DNA of 64,000 nt from Rossellomorea sp. AcN35-11 (GCA_030388825.1 CP128835.1:248001-312000), one strand, 5' to 3'; numbered from the stretch's first letter, positions 23,581-33,791 are shown. The notes: generated by a model not told the origin, from the sequence alone. A program made the numbers and translations.

Positions 23581-25262
23581 CTCCTCAATATACGGCTGTT
23601 CCTTCAAATGACTCGTATGCTCCACCATGGCATAATAAAAATGGGGATACTCCACCCACCGCAATGGAACCGTCAGTTGAAGCACATTGTCTTTATTGAA
23701 AACGTTGATCTGCTTCTTATCATACGTCACTTTCTTGATCTCCTGGAGAGGGATGCTTTCCTTCTTATCCCCTTTTACCTTGATCAATTCACGGCCCACA
23801 ATCGATACCGCACTCCGCTTTTTCTTCCAAAGTTCAAAGACGGTCAGGATCCCGCCTATAAGAGTGAAGGCAAGGGATATATAAATCTCTTTATCGATTC
23901 CGTTCATGAGGACCTTTGCCCAGTGACCGATCAGGATGGCATAGAAGAACCATAATCCTTTCGACAATCCAGGTGAGCTGTCATAATAAACGGTCTGTTC
24001 ACTCTCCCGTTCGTTCTCTTCCCGCATTTTCAAAAACTGTTGTTTATGCTCCTCCACCGTTCTGTCACCGAAGGGCTCGAGATCCGTGTAGGTGCCTTCC
24101 CACATGTCCGCGCCGTCATCCTCTTCCTCGAGATCGTACCCCCCGACCCAGGCCGTGAGCACGTCTTCACCATGGGAAAAGCTCATGAGATAATAGCGGA
24201 GGGACTGACCGTAAGAATTGACGGTGTCCACTTTGTCCACCACCTGGATATTCTCTGGATAGATGTTCAAGTGCTCCCCTTCTTCATCATGCAAAAAGGC
24301 AAGATGGCTGAACAGATGCGACCTGGCCAGCACCGGCTGTTTAGGGTGTACGGGAAAGACATGTTCTTTATGATGTTCCGCGAGTCCCCAATACAGCATC
24401 TCGGCACTTTCCACATTCCCAGCCAGAGCTTCAAGGGTTTCCTGTTGCACAGGGATGTTCTTATTCAAACAGACGACTGCCGCATTCGAGCTGATCCGCG
24501 GATCGTTGAATAGCACAGCCTCCTTCAGCAGCTCTTCTGTCTCTTCAGCGTAGTAAAAGTTCATCAATCCGATCAGCGTATTGATCCGATACATCAGGAC
24601 AAAGTAGCTGCCCTTCCAGGATCGATACACGTATTCCGCTTTATACTCCGCATCGTACACCCGATACTCGTCCCTCAGCTGTTGATAATCAGCAAGGAGC
24701 ACCGGCATCACCTGTGACTTTCTATACCCCGCCTCGACACCTGATTCATTGATGGCCGTCAGGAAAGCATAGTACATATATTTATAATGTGGCGATTCCA
24801 GCTGTTTAAACGTCTTATCCACGATGCCTCTTAACAGGACTGGAAACTCACACAATTCATCAACGGGCAGCTCCACTTCCTCATCCAGGATCAACCGGAC
24901 CGCCTTATCATGAATCTCCTGGAAAATCCCCTCATCCTTCGTGGACAGAAGACAGGTCAGGGCACGGACCTTCGCATCGGAATCCAACTGGTCAAAATAA
25001 CGAATGATCTCATCAATGATCTCCGGCATCGGATAATCACAGACAAAATCCATTAAAGCAAGAGAAGGGTTGTCCCAACTGTCCACACGCTCAGGAAAAG
25101 AAGAAGCCGCGCTGCCTTCACCATATCCTTTAATACTTCAATCCGAATCTGCAGGTGATCATTCTCTTTCAACTCATACAAACTACCCACCGCTTCAAAC
25201 CGTTTCCCCGGGTCAGAATGATGGAATTGCTTCATAATACTTCTTACTTTCATCTCGCTCAT
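23578..25262 (-). pseudogene. Large hypothetical protein with C-terminal membrane segments, frameshifted
   Basis: Two frames join as one gene. The N-terminal part from ATG 25262 (MSEMKVRSIMKQFHH) runs to about 25110, where GCGC in place of GC shifts it; the rest continues through AASSFPERVDSWDNPSLALMD and stays open to 23578. The whole is about 560 residues: helical, HEAT-like N-terminal two-thirds (VRALTCLLSTKDEGIFQEI), an acidic segment, two membrane helices near the end (WFFYAILIGHWAKVL, AFTLIGGILTVFELW) and a small C-terminal PH-like beta domain (GRELIKVKGDKKESIPLQEI). Function unknown. The 2-bp insertion may be a sequencing error. Confidence 0.7.
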
Positions 25263-25533
25263 GGTTACCCCTTCTCTTAACATTCGACATATTCTTATTT
25301 TAATATGGGGAAACAGGCGACACATGGTTCTTTATACCTATTACATTTAAAATATTTACAGGTATCCCCTCCTCACTCATAGTACAATCCACCATTGCAT
25401 TCACACTGTTTGTGATCATTCTATTCCTAACTCTATAAGTCTTAAGTCGTATGTAGAGATCAATCTCAGGCTCATTATCTATAAAGCATATATTTTGTAC
25501 CATTAGATTGTACGATAGTGATGTCTGAGGAGA

Positions 25534-26247
25534 GTGGAGAAGATCGTGAAAAATATATATTTTATTCATGGATTGATGGGAACAGGAGAATCCCATTTCA
25601 AAGAACAAATGGATCGCTTTAAAAAGGAATACAACGTTTTTCCAATTGATTTGCCGGGTCACGGACAGAATGCTCAAGATGCAGAGGATCCCTTTTTTGA
25701 ACCTACTCTTGAATGGCTGATGAAAGAACTTCGAAAAACAGGACCTGGTTATATTATCGGACTTTCTATGGGAGCAAGCTTTGCTTTACATTTAGCAATT
25801 CGATACCCTGAACTTACAAAAGGGATTGTTCTAACAGGCTATGTCCCAACGATTCCTAAACATATGCACGCGACGATGGAAAAGCAATACCACTATTTAC
25901 ACACCATCAAAGAAGAGGTGCCTGAGGCAGCCACTGAATACCTTTTTCTACATGGGGGACGGTGGGAAGATACGTTACATAAAGTGGTGAAGTGTTTTAC
26001 CTATCACTACCCTGTTGTTTCTGATCAACAAATTAAAGAGTTAACCGTCCCAACATTCATCGTAAATGGAGGAAAAGAACAACATGAAGTCGATTCCGTT
26101 CACCATTTATCTTCACTTAACAAGAGGATCAGGCCGGAAATCATTCAGGATGGTGGACACCTTGCCAATATGGAGTACCCTTCTTTGTTTAATGAACTGA
26201 CTTTACGCTTTATTCATACCATTGAAAAGTCAACTCCTATTAAATAA
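25534..26247 (+). CDS. Alpha/beta hydrolase
   Basis: About 237 residues with FIHGLMGTGESH (oxyanion region), IDLPGHGQN, nucleophile elbow GLSMGAS (Ser near 97), a likely acid in VNGGKEQHE and a terminal His in DGGHLANMEYP. It resembles YbfF/MenH-type small hydrolases; the substrate is unknown. The start is GTG 25534 or GTG 25546; GAGGAG upstream suits either. The 270 bases before it carry no other supported gene. Confidence 0.82.
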   Translation: MEKIVKNIYFIHGLMGTGESHFKEQMDRFKKEYNVFPIDLPGHGQNAQDAEDPFFEPTLEWLMKELRKTGPGYIIGLSMGASFALHLAIRYPELTKGIVLTGYVPTIPKHMHATMEKQYHYLHTIKEEVPEAATEYLFLHGGRWEDTLHKVVKCFTYHYPVVSDQQIKELTVPTFIVNGGKEQHEVDSVHHLSSLNKRIRPEIIQDGGHLANMEYPSLFNELTLRFIHTIEKSTPIK

Positions 26248-26353
26248 TCAAAAAATAGATACCTGAAAATTCCTATTTATACACGCCTAACCCCACCTCC
26301 CCATGTTACAATATTCCTGAAGTGCGTCTTTTAAATTAGGAGGGGGAATACAC

Positions 26354-26848
26354 ATGTTCACAACCGTACAAGATTTCTTACAAGAATGGAAACAAGAAGC
26401 AGCCGTCACTCAAAAGGTACTGAATACCTTGACGGATGAATCGTTGAAGCAAGAGGTATCTGAAGATTTATACAGCATCGGAAGTGTCGCCTGGCATATC
26501 ACGGGAGCCGCTTATTATTTCCCTGCCCAGGTCGGGATTACGTTCGAAGTGCCGGATCTTCGTAAAGAAGCCCCTGCCTCTGCAGCTGAGATCAGCGAAA
26601 CGTATCATCTCGTCAGTGAGCGTCTGTCAGAAGCCGTTGCGGATCAGGTGTCCGACGAGAAAATGAATGAAATGGTGAATCTGTTCGGGATGGAGATGCC
26701 GATTCAGGCTGTGTTCCGCCTTCTCATTCAGCACCAGGCTCATCACCGCGGTCAATTGACGGTCCTAATGAGGCAGGCTGGCCTGAAGGTACCTGGCGTG
26801 TATGGTCCGAGTAAGGAAGAAATGGAAGCCATCAGTGCGCAGAAATAA
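26354..26848 (+). CDS. DinB family metal-binding protein
   Basis: A 164-residue four-helix protein of the DinB/YfiT superfamily. The metal-binding His are in SVAWHITGAAYY (about 48) and QHQAHHRGQLTVLMRQAG (about 127-131), the arrangement typical of bacillithiol-dependent transferase relatives. AGGAGGGGG precedes the ATG. Substrate unknown. Confidence 0.88.
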   Translation: MFTTVQDFLQEWKQEAAVTQKVLNTLTDESLKQEVSEDLYSIGSVAWHITGAAYYFPAQVGITFEVPDLRKEAPASAAEISETYHLVSERLSEAVADQVSDEKMNEMVNLFGMEMPIQAVFRLLIQHQAHHRGQLTVLMRQAGLKVPGVYGPSKEEMEAISAQK

Positions 26849-26856
26849 GGAATGGG

Positions 26857-26885
26857 GACAGCCGGCGGGAGCCGGCTGTTTTAGT
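26857..26885 (+). terminator. Intrinsic terminator between convergent DinB genes
   Basis: ACAGCCGGC / GCCGGCTGT with a GGGA loop followed by TTTTAG. Confidence 0.8.
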
Positions 26886-26894
26886 GGAAACATG

Positions 26895-27428
26895 TTACGA
26901 ACGCTTATTCAACACCCCTAGGTACGCCTCCCAAGGGCCGACGTCATCCCTGTAACGTTCTGAAAACACCCGCACAATTTGGGAAAGGTGAGTCAGATCA
27001 TGGACGACCCACGTCGAGATAAGCTCCCTGGCAGAGACTACACCGAAAGCAGGATGCAGCCCTCTGGCATCAAGGGAGTGCTTCGGATCGAGGAGGATCT
27101 CCTGTACCTCTCGGATGTTTTCAGAACGAAGAGTGCGAAACTCCATGAGCTTTTCTTCCAGACTCGTTGAAGCACCTTCTGCTAAATGTGAATACCGGTT
27201 GAATTCAGGAAACACCTGATTTTCTCCATCTTGAAAGATCATCTTCAATCTCGGGATCCAGTTATGCTTTTCCCCTTCAATCAAATGCTCGACTACCTGA
27301 ACCGCATTCCACGACCCGTCGCCTTCATCACACTGGAGCCACCCTTTCGACAATCCCGTCAGGAAATGGTCAAGGGTGATCGGCGTTCTTTCCAACACCT
27401 CTATTGCTTCTTGTAAGTCGAATTTCAT
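26895..27428 (-). CDS. DinB superfamily protein
   Basis: A 177-residue helical bundle protein. VEHLIEGEKHNWIPRL (about 46-61) and STWVVHDLTHLSQIVRVF (about 138-155) carry the His residues expected for the DinB metal site, and LGVLNKRS ends the chain. It faces the other DinB gene convergently. Enzymatic role unknown. Confidence 0.82.
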   Translation of the reverse strand: MKFDLQEAIEVLERTPITLDHFLTGLSKGWLQCDEGDGSWNAVQVVEHLIEGEKHNWIPRLKMIFQDGENQVFPEFNRYSHLAEGASTSLEEKLMEFRTLRSENIREVQEILLDPKHSLDARGLHPAFGVVSARELISTWVVHDLTHLSQIVRVFSERYRDDVGPWEAYLGVLNKRS

Positions 27429-27468
27429 TCTCTTTCCCCCTTCACAGTTTGGACGTTCCCCATCGTAC

Positions 27469-28395
27469 TCAGCTCCGTTTTTGGTTTTCCCAGTCCTCCA
27501 TTACCATCTCACCGTTCAGTGTTGCCCCAAGTTCATATCCTTCACTGGCTGCCATGATTAATCCTGAGAACCCGTTCTTCGCATCTCCGATAATGTACAA
27601 TCCTTTTATATCAGTCTCACTCTTTTCATTGACTTTATATCCACCCATTTCGTTTACCTCGACCCCTAATGAGAATGGAATATCACTTGCATGAGTCTGA
27701 CCTGTATCCAATAGAAATCCATCGGTCCTTTCAAAGGATTCCCCCGTTTCCACGACTACTCTTTCTAATTGTCCATCTGTTGATTCCAGCTCAACGATTG
27801 GAGATTCCACCAGTTGGACGCCATGCCCCATGAGGTCCTCCCTCTCACTTTCTGTTAACTGGGCTTTCCCGTTTGTAAACACAATGAGGTCCTTACTCCA
27901 GTGGTAGATCATTTTCAAATAGGGCATGAGCCAATCGTCGTTGCCGAATAAGGCTACCTTCTTATCCCTTCTTTCCCATCCGTCACAATAAGGACACGGA
28001 AAAACAGAGCTCCCATAGACTTCTTTCAGTCCTTTAATAGGAGGGAGAACATCCTTCATACCTGTTGCAAAAATGACCTTTTTACTTCTATATCTCTTCT
28101 TCTCATTCGTTGTGACTTGGAAAATGGAGTTTATTTTGACCACATCCACTACACGATCCTGTTCATAGCGGATGGTCGGATATTTCAATAATTGTTCTAA
28201 CGACAGCTGCTTGAATTCTTCAGGTTCTATTCCGTCACGACTTAAAAATCCATGGGAGGCACGGGTCACTCTGTTTCGTGGCTGATTTTCATCAATGATC
28301 AGTGTGCTTCTCCTGGAACGCCCTAAAACAAGTGCTGCACTGAGCCCGGCTGCGCCTCCTCCAATGACGATACAATCCAACATGCTTTCAGTCAT
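27469..28395 (-). CDS. Thioredoxin reductase-like FAD/NAD(P)H oxidoreductase
   Basis: A 308-residue class II pyridine nucleotide-disulfide oxidoreductase. The FAD motif is VIGGGAAGLSAALVLGR, the redox-active CPYC is within FPCPYCDGWE (about 135-138), the NADPH region is KKVALFGNDDW (variant of GxGxxA), and the final FAD motif is GLYIIGDAKNG. The atypical nucleotide motif leaves the electron donor uncertain. It overlaps the methyltransferase gene by 8 bp and is the last gene of the TetR operon. Confidence 0.88.
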   Translation of the reverse strand: MTESMLDCIVIGGGAAGLSAALVLGRSRRSTLIIDENQPRNRVTRASHGFLSRDGIEPEEFKQLSLEQLLKYPTIRYEQDRVVDVVKINSIFQVTTNEKKRYRSKKVIFATGMKDVLPPIKGLKEVYGSSVFPCPYCDGWERRDKKVALFGNDDWLMPYLKMIYHWSKDLIVFTNGKAQLTESEREDLMGHGVQLVESPIVELESTDGQLERVVVETGESFERTDGFLLDTGQTHASDIPFSLGVEVNEMGGYKVNEKSETDIKGLYIIGDAKNGFSGLIMAASEGYELGATLNGEMVMEDWENQKRS

Positions 28396-29008
28396 GATTC
28401 ATCCATCCTTTCTTTACGATCACTTTGGTGGTGACACCTTCAAATGAACCTTCTTGATGACCGATTGGGATTGTTTTCACTTCATCTTGTTGTTCAAGTA
28501 GTTGAACTCCATTGAACCCAAGCCATTCTTCAGCAACTTGTTTAGACGATGGAAATTCTTCAGGACTTGCCCCTTCTGGAGTTGAATGTCTATCTTTGAA
28601 AAAGCCGAGATAAATGAATACTCCGTCATCCTTTAATAGGCTATTGATCTTGCTGAACAGCTTCAGTCGCTCCTCTTTAGGGAGATGGACGTAGGAGAGG
28701 AGAGCAAGGTCGAATGTTTCATTGCTTTCATAACTGACTATATTCCCCACTTCTGCATGAATTCTATAACTCCTGCGCTTCGCTTCGGATCGAATGAATT
28801 GAACCGCAGTGGGAGCCAAATCTATACTCACAACGTCGAATCCTTCTTTAGCCAGCCAAAAGCTGTTTCCTCCTTCACCTGCCCCAAGATCGATGGCTTT
28901 CCCCCTTTTGATCTCCAGCTTTTTTAATCCGTTTACGAATCCTTCATCTGGTTCGGTCCAAGGATTCTCATTCCCTTTGTAATATTCTTCTAACGAATAA
29001 TCATTCAT
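28388..29008 (-). CDS. Class I SAM-dependent methyltransferase
   Basis: A 206-residue protein with SAM motif I AIDLGAGEGGNSFWLAKEG, acidic motif II VVSIDLA, and LALLSYVHLPKEERLKLF; TehB/YtxR-like size. Overlapping neighbours (TetR upstream by 1 bp, reductase downstream by 8 bp) show one operon. The substrate is unknown; detoxification of the TetR ligand is a reasonable inference. Confidence 0.87.
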   Translation of the reverse strand: MNDYSLEEYYKGNENPWTEPDEGFVNGLKKLEIKRGKAIDLGAGEGGNSFWLAKEGFDVVSIDLAPTAVQFIRSEAKRRSYRIHAEVGNIVSYESNETFDLALLSYVHLPKEERLKLFSKINSLLKDDGVFIYLGFFKDRHSTPEGASPEEFPSSKQVAEEWLGFNGVQLLEQQDEVKTIPIGHQEGSFEGVTTKVIVKKGWMNHD

Positions 29009-29565
29009 TATTCTTTTTCACCTCTTTCCATTAACAAACCGTTCTTAAATGTGGTCCATGATAAATTCGGGATCTCATTCGGGGCAACGGAGCCATTATG
29101 CATCGTTTCCCACGCTGTAAAAAGAACGCCGTCATACATATGGAATACCCATGCGTCTGGAATTTCATGGGAGATATATCCTTCTCCTCGTAACTGTTTG
29201 ATCAGTTCACTTAACTCTTTGTTCACTTCAGAAAATCGACATGTTTCCGGGTTATGGTCTTCATGTTCTTTATTTTCTTTCATAAGAAGAACAAATCCCT
29301 TTTCACCTGCGTTCCGCATAATGATTTCTTTCATCTGTTCAACTGGATGTTCGTATGTTTCCTTTGCTTGTTTAAAGATCGCTAATGTACGTTGAATCAG
29401 GGTTTCGTGAATCTCTTTAAACAGCGTCTCTCGATTTTGGAAATTCCTGTGAAGCGTCATTCTACTGACTCCGGCAGCTTTAGCGATGTCTTCTAATGAA
29501 GCAGACTCATCTTGGCTCAACATGTGAATGGCCTTTTCAAGTAACAGAGCTTTTGACTTACTCAT
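29008..29565 (-). CDS. TetR/AcrR family repressor
   Basis: A 185-residue protein. The N-terminal HTH (SLEDIAKAAGVSRMTLHRNFQNRETLF, about 22-48, written here as the recognition region) is followed by a helical ligand domain. First gene of the operon with methyltransferase and reductase. A perfect palindrome just upstream is its likely operator, so it should repress its own operon and respond to an unknown small molecule. Confidence 0.92.
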   Translation of the reverse strand: MSKSKALLLEKAIHMLSQDESASLEDIAKAAGVSRMTLHRNFQNRETLFKEIHETLIQRTLAIFKQAKETYEHPVEQMKEIIMRNAGEKGFVLLMKENKEHEDHNPETCRFSEVNKELSELIKQLRGEGYISHEIPDAWVFHMYDGVLFTAWETMHNGSVAPNEIPNLSWTTFKNGLLMERGEKE

Positions 29566-29582
29566 GGAACAACCTCCTTTTT

Positions 29583-29598
29583 GTTACATCGTTGTAAC
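29583..29598 (-). promoter_or_regulatory. TetR operator palindrome
   Basis: GTTACA TCGT TGTAAC, a perfect 6-4-6 inverted repeat 18 bases upstream of the tetR-like start codon. Confidence 0.7.
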
Positions 29599-29684
29599 AT
29601 ATAGTACACCTAAGTAACACGAAGAGTCAACTCTGACGTTTTAGTGACTCTTCTTCACAATGACATTTCTGATGATTCCCTCTT

Positions 29685-29754
29685 AAGCATGGGGACGGTT
29701 CCCACGCTTCCTCTCTGAAAGCACACGAACCGTCCCGTAGCATCCCGCAGAGGA
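29685..29754. repeat. Dispersed GGGACGGTTCTC palindrome, copy
   Basis: AAGCATGGGGACGGTT and CGAACCGTCCCGTAGCAT are inverted around about 30 bases. Same family as at 34.6, 38.6 and 43.7 kb. Confidence 0.75.
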
Positions 29755-29799
29755 AGAGCACCCATTCAAATCACGTAACGGAAGGCTTTACAAAGCACA

Positions 29800-29842
29800 C
29801 TGCCCCCCGTCGAACGTCTGGTTTTCGTTCAACGGGGGGCAG
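29800..29842. terminator. Strong GC-rich hairpin downstream of ABC operon
   Basis: CTGCCCCCCGTCGAACG pairs with CGTTCAACGGGGGGCAG (one mismatch) around a 9-base loop. It follows the permease gene on the minus strand; there is no U-run, but the stem is strong. Confidence 0.6.
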
Positions 29843-29889
29843 AAGCCAATCGATATTCACTGGGATGTCGGGTTTCAATGATGATTTCG

Positions 29890-31083
29890 TTATTCGAATT
29901 CCTTGCCTTTTTTCAAGAGGTGAATGATATCCTCCCGACAGATTTTCCTGATTCCCATGAGATAGACGAATGCTAATGTGAACACTAGGATGACGGCATC
30001 CAGCAACACGATGCTCCATAAATGAGTGAAGCTGACCGGGATGAGCTTCAGGAAATAGTTAAGGAGGAAAAGGAGAACCGCCATAAAGAAAATGGTGCGA
30101 AACAGAATAAAGAGCAGCTTTGTATAAATTCTGATGATCGCTTCCGTCTTATACCCTATTAATTTAAGAATCGCGATCTCCTTCTTTTGTATCCTGAGGA
30201 AGTTAATCATCAATAATATGGCGGTTACAATGGATGTCAGAACCAGGAATGCACTTAGAATGATGAGAATGAATTGATTGGTCGAGATGTTGATGGAGAA
30301 ATTTTCAAAGCTGTTGAACGTGTAGCTTGTATAATAGTTTCCTTCTTTCAGAAGCTTGCCGACACGGTCTACATCTTTGATATCCTTCACGTACACAATC
30401 ACTTTATTCAGCTGTGATTCTTGAATGTATTCGAAGCTGTTTGAAGATTCCTGATACATGATTCTTGTCAGCTTCTCCGCCTCTTTTTCATTCACATAGG
30501 CCTGGTTGTTATCCGGGATAGAATGGATCAACACAGCATTCTCATTGGTCGCACCCTTTTCAGCGGTCATTTCCATAGGAACGGCTTTACTCGAGGAGAA
30601 GCCCCCGTCCTTTTCTTCAATGACAGGTACGTTCAAGGTAAGCTTGTCCTCCTGACTGTCACGGACACAGATGCTGTTGTCCTTTAACGTACAATCCTCA
30701 CTGACTAAAAAAGCGAGCTCCTCACTGATCCCCACGAGGGAATAGGCTGTTTCCATGGACGAATGATAGACTGTTGGCAGCGTATAAACGGGATACGCCT
30801 TCGCCTCTTCAGACAGATCATGTTTCTCCAACAGACCATTGATGCTTGTATAGTCTTCCAGTCCGACATTCGTCGTTGACTCGCCATTTCCTTTCCCGCT
30901 CACATGAATCACCTTGACATTGTTGTTGTCGAGGAAATCCCGGTTGATCATCTCATATTGGTTGGAAATATAAGCTGCCATAAAGTTCAGCATGCTGAGG
31001 GAAATGACCATGACGACCATGGATATGGTAAGGAAGTGATGTGTTTTCTTCCTGAGCATTTTCACAACAAACGATTGATTCAT
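29890..31083 (-). CDS. ABC transporter permease, FtsX-like
   Basis: A 397-residue protein with one N-terminal membrane helix (about 18-38), a large extracellular domain (about 40-275), and three C-terminal helices separated by the FtsX-type cytoplasmic loop RIQKKEIAILKLIGYKTEAI. This is a half-size MacB/FtsX-like permease. The start overlaps the ATPase stop by 4 bp. With that ATPase, the lipoprotein and the secreted protein it forms a four-gene set. Confidence 0.85.
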   Translation of the reverse strand: MNQSFVVKMLRKKTHHFLTISMVVMVISLSMLNFMAAYISNQYEMINRDFLDNNNVKVIHVSGKGNGESTTNVGLEDYTSINGLLEKHDLSEEAKAYPVYTLPTVYHSSMETAYSLVGISEELAFLVSEDCTLKDNSICVRDSQEDKLTLNVPVIEEKDGGFSSSKAVPMEMTAEKGATNENAVLIHSIPDNNQAYVNEKEAEKLTRIMYQESSNSFEYIQESQLNKVIVYVKDIKDVDRVGKLLKEGNYYTSYTFNSFENFSINISTNQFILIILSAFLVLTSIVTAILLMINFLRIQKKEIAILKLIGYKTEAIIRIYTKLLFILFRTIFFMAVLLFLLNYFLKLIPVSFTHLWSIVLLDAVILVFTLAFVYLMGIRKICREDIIHLLKKGKEFE

Positions 31084-31682
31084 TGAAATGTACCTCTTTC
31101 TAACGAGAGCGTCGTGTCTGCATACTCCTTCACCAGGGAATCATGCGTCGATACGATGATTAATCGTTCTTTCGAGAGATTCACAAGTAAATGCAATAGA
31201 TCTTCCTTTATTTCATAATCGATACTGGCCGTCGGTTCATCCAACAGGATGACCTCTGGAGCATTTAACAGGGCCCTGGCAATGGATACTCTCTGTTTCT
31301 CCCCGCCGGAAAGGAACGAGACCTTTTCATGGATCAGACTCTCGATACTGAGCTTCCTGCATATGTCCTGAATGACTCCATCGTACTCTTCTTCTTTGTA
31401 CTCGGTGATGTTCAGCTTCAAATATAAATTTTCTTTCACCGTGATATTTGTCAGGAGCATGTGTTCCTGCATGACATATTCAAGCTGGTGGAAGTTCTTT
31501 ACAACCTTGCCGGCATCCGGTTTTTCAAAACCGGCGATGATGTTTAACAAAGTGGATTTGCCACTGCCGCTGGCCCCGTAAATGGCATACAATCCCTTGG
31601 AATGAAACGTGTAATCGAGACCAGAAAGAACAGCTTGTCTATACCTTTTCGTAAGATTCTTTACTTCCAGTAATGTACTCAC
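31080..31682 (-). CDS. ABC transporter ATP-binding protein
   Basis: About 200 residues: Walker A GASGSGKST, Q-loop YVMQEH, signature LSGGEKQR, Walker B VILLDEPTA, H-loop STHDSL. It starts at GTG 31682 with GGAGGG six bases upstream; the longer frame runs back into the lipoprotein gene. Its start immediately follows the true stop of the lipoprotein gene (31684-31686), so the genes are tightly coupled. Confidence 0.9.
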   Translation of the reverse strand: MSTLLEVKNLTKRYRQAVLSGLDYTFHSKGLYAIYGASGSGKSTLLNIIAGFEKPDAGKVVKNFHQLEYVMQEHMLLTNITVKENLYLKLNITEYKEEEYDGVIQDICRKLSIESLIHEKVSFLSGGEKQRVSIARALLNAPEVILLDEPTASIDYEIKEDLLHLLVNLSKERLIIVSTHDSLVKEYADTTLSLERGTFQ

Positions 31683-31683
31683 G

Positions 31684-32564
31684 TTATCCCTCCAACTCGT
31701 ACACGTTGCCATCAGAGTAAATGGTCAGGGAAGAGCCGTCCACATCAAACCCCAGAAAATGGCTTCCTGATTGAACAAGTCTTCGGTCATCGATCTCTCT
31801 CACTTCAAATCCCCCCTGAATCATCCACTTCCACTATAAAGCTGCCGGCCTGCCCAGGCAAAGACCGTCCCTTCCTCCAATTCTTTCACCGCCTCACGTC
31901 CGCAGAAGAAGGTTTCAGCTTTTACATAGCACACCTCTCCGGAACGGGCACTGATATTCTGAGAGATGTCTTCTGCCACCAACTCAAATGTTGAAAGGGA
32001 AAGATCGGTTTGATAGACGTTCTGCTTGTCTTCTTCGTTCAATAATAGGAACAGGTGATTCTCTGATGATATTCCAACCCCAAAGATGTTTTCCGTTTTT
32101 TCGTTTTTCTCTGTTTTCAGCTGTTCCAGTTCATCCTCTTCATTCAGCTGAAAAAGCCCCTTGAACGTCTGCTGATCTGCTGAATATTCCATCACAGCGA
32201 AAATATACTGTTCATCCATGACCCCCACTGGGAAAAGGGCCTCTTGATCATTCTTATGTTCGTACACCGTTTGAAAACGCTCATTGACCATCTTTAGAAT
32301 CTTGAATTCATTCGTTATGGAGTTCCCGCTTGTCACATATTCATCGTTTCCGGGTAACCGGTACTGAAACTCGTTTTCTGTTGAATCCAGCTTCCCCGTG
32401 CTGGATTTCACCTTTGTATCATATGTAAAATATTGAACACCATCATACACCAGCCTGCAGTCTTCCCCTGAACATCCGGCCGTTTCATATTTTCCACCGG
32501 CCTGTTCATCACAACCGCTCAATAATAGAAACATGGTCATTCCTATGAATAAAAGCATTCTCAT
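31684..32564 (-). pseudogene. Lipoprotein of the ABC locus, with two frameshifts near the 3' end
   Basis: The N-terminal 230 residues carry a lipobox LLLSGC (Cys 18), several extra Cys (ETAGCSGEDC, EVCYV, FFCGRE) and beta-propeller-like repeats. The frame stops at 31821, but removing one C near 31845-31850 and one C of the C6 run at 31811-31816 extends it to GFEVREIDDRRLVQSG, GFDVDGSSLTIYSDGN and YELEG, ending at 31684. That leaves two bases before the ATPase GTG. Membrane-attached accessory or immunity lipoprotein is an inference from neighbours. Confidence 0.7.
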
Positions 32565-32680
32565 GTCATCATCTCCATAAAAAAGATGGAGTCAGATTGT
32601 TTATGTTACATGAACGAGCCTGTTGCCCATATAACCATCGCTTACAAACTAAACTCCATCCATTGTTTTGTTTCGATTGT

Positions 32681-32729
32681 CTGTCCCTTCAAACGGCCAT
32701 TCATGGTCATAGACCGATTGGAGGGACAG
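32681..32729. repeat. Imperfect inverted repeat between secreted protein and lipoprotein genes
   Basis: CTGTCCCT (32681-32688) and AGGGACAG (32722-32729) form the base of an extended imperfect stem (inner ACGGCCATT / ATGG pairs). It is likely an intercistronic hairpin separating the secreted protein gene from the downstream ABC genes. Confidence 0.55.
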
Positions 32730-32764
32730 GTTCATTCTAAGACTTCATAAAGATTAGCATTCTA

Positions 32765-33277
32765 TTAAACAGAAGCGTTGACCGACCAAGATCTTGCATC
32801 GCCCTTGATTTTCACTTTCGCTTCGTTTTGAATGGAAACCGTGCCGCTTCGGTAATCCCCTTTAGGTTTGATTACCGCATTTCTAGTTTCAGAATACGCA
32901 CCTTTGGCACCGTTTGAGTTCTGCCAATAAGCACTCTGACAAACATTTTGCCATGAACTGCTTGCGCTGGCGGAAGCACCGTCGGCAGAAATACCAATGG
33001 ACATGGACGCACTGTTTCTTAGTGAAGCACACGCTTCCCAAGTCGTTTTAATCCAATCAACAGAGTTGCTGCCAGAATACACGGCAGAAGTCTGATACGT
33101 GAACTGATACGTATTCCCACTCGTTGAAAGGCTGGATCTCCATGCATTTGAAGTCAGCTTTCCATAAGGTGTATTGACGTAACTTGAATCGGATGCTGCA
33201 CTTGCACTGCTGATGGTAAAACCAAATGCACAAATACTAACCAATAATCCCAACATAACCTTCTTGAACTTCTTCAT
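32765..33277 (-). CDS. Secreted Ser-rich protein, bacteriocin candidate
   Basis: A 170-residue protein with a clear Sec signal (cleavage near ASA-AS, about 28). The mature part of about 142 residues is rich in Ser, Ala, Asn and Trp with alternating beta-type sequence and only two Cys (WEACASLRN, WQNVCQSAYW), which could form one disulfide. No family recognised. The gene precedes a lipoprotein and a MacB-type ABC transporter, the same order as in the lactococcin-972-type locus at 7.5-10.7 kb, hence the bacteriocin suggestion. GGAGGAG precedes the ATG. Confidence 0.65.
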   Translation of the reverse strand: MKKFKKVMLGLLVSICAFGFTISSASAASDSSYVNTPYGKLTSNAWRSSLSTSGNTYQFTYQTSAVYSGSNSVDWIKTTWEACASLRNSASMSIGISADGASASASSSWQNVCQSAYWQNSNGAKGAYSETRNAVIKPKGDYRSGTVSIQNEAKVKIKGDARSWSVNASV

Positions 33278-33791
33278 CTCATTTCTCCTCCTAAAGGAAC
33301 CTTTGTATTTTTTGGATCATGCAGAAGTAAGTATGAATGTCACTCTCTGACAGAGTCTTACATTATGTCGATTATCATCATGGTGGATGTGCCAAACCTG
33401 TTCAATGCCTCATGAGTAAACCTTCGAATCGATTCGACAATATCGTATCATATTAACATTGATTGGACGTATTCTTTTAGGAATGATTTCATAAATAGGA
33501 CTATTATTCTATTATTGGGTATCTTTACCTTTTATTCACTTTTATTGGAATATCACGGTGATCCCCCAGCTTTTTGCATGTGAACATCTTGTCGGAATGG
33601 ATTGATTCGTGACTATCCTCCTAACCGGGATGATAGCTGCCCTCATAGGACAGTCCCTCTCTACTGATCGTTGCACGTGAAAAGCATAAATAAGATCCAG
33701 CCTCTCACTGACACAGGACGAGTTATCCTTCCACACGCATCCCCCCTGTGCTATAGTATCCTAGTGTATTCAACAGGAACGGAGTGAGAAT

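Noticed and set aside
33542-33736. 64-codon minus frame in the 33.3-33.8 kb gap
   Set aside because: No ribosome binding site, biased composition, no recognisable family.
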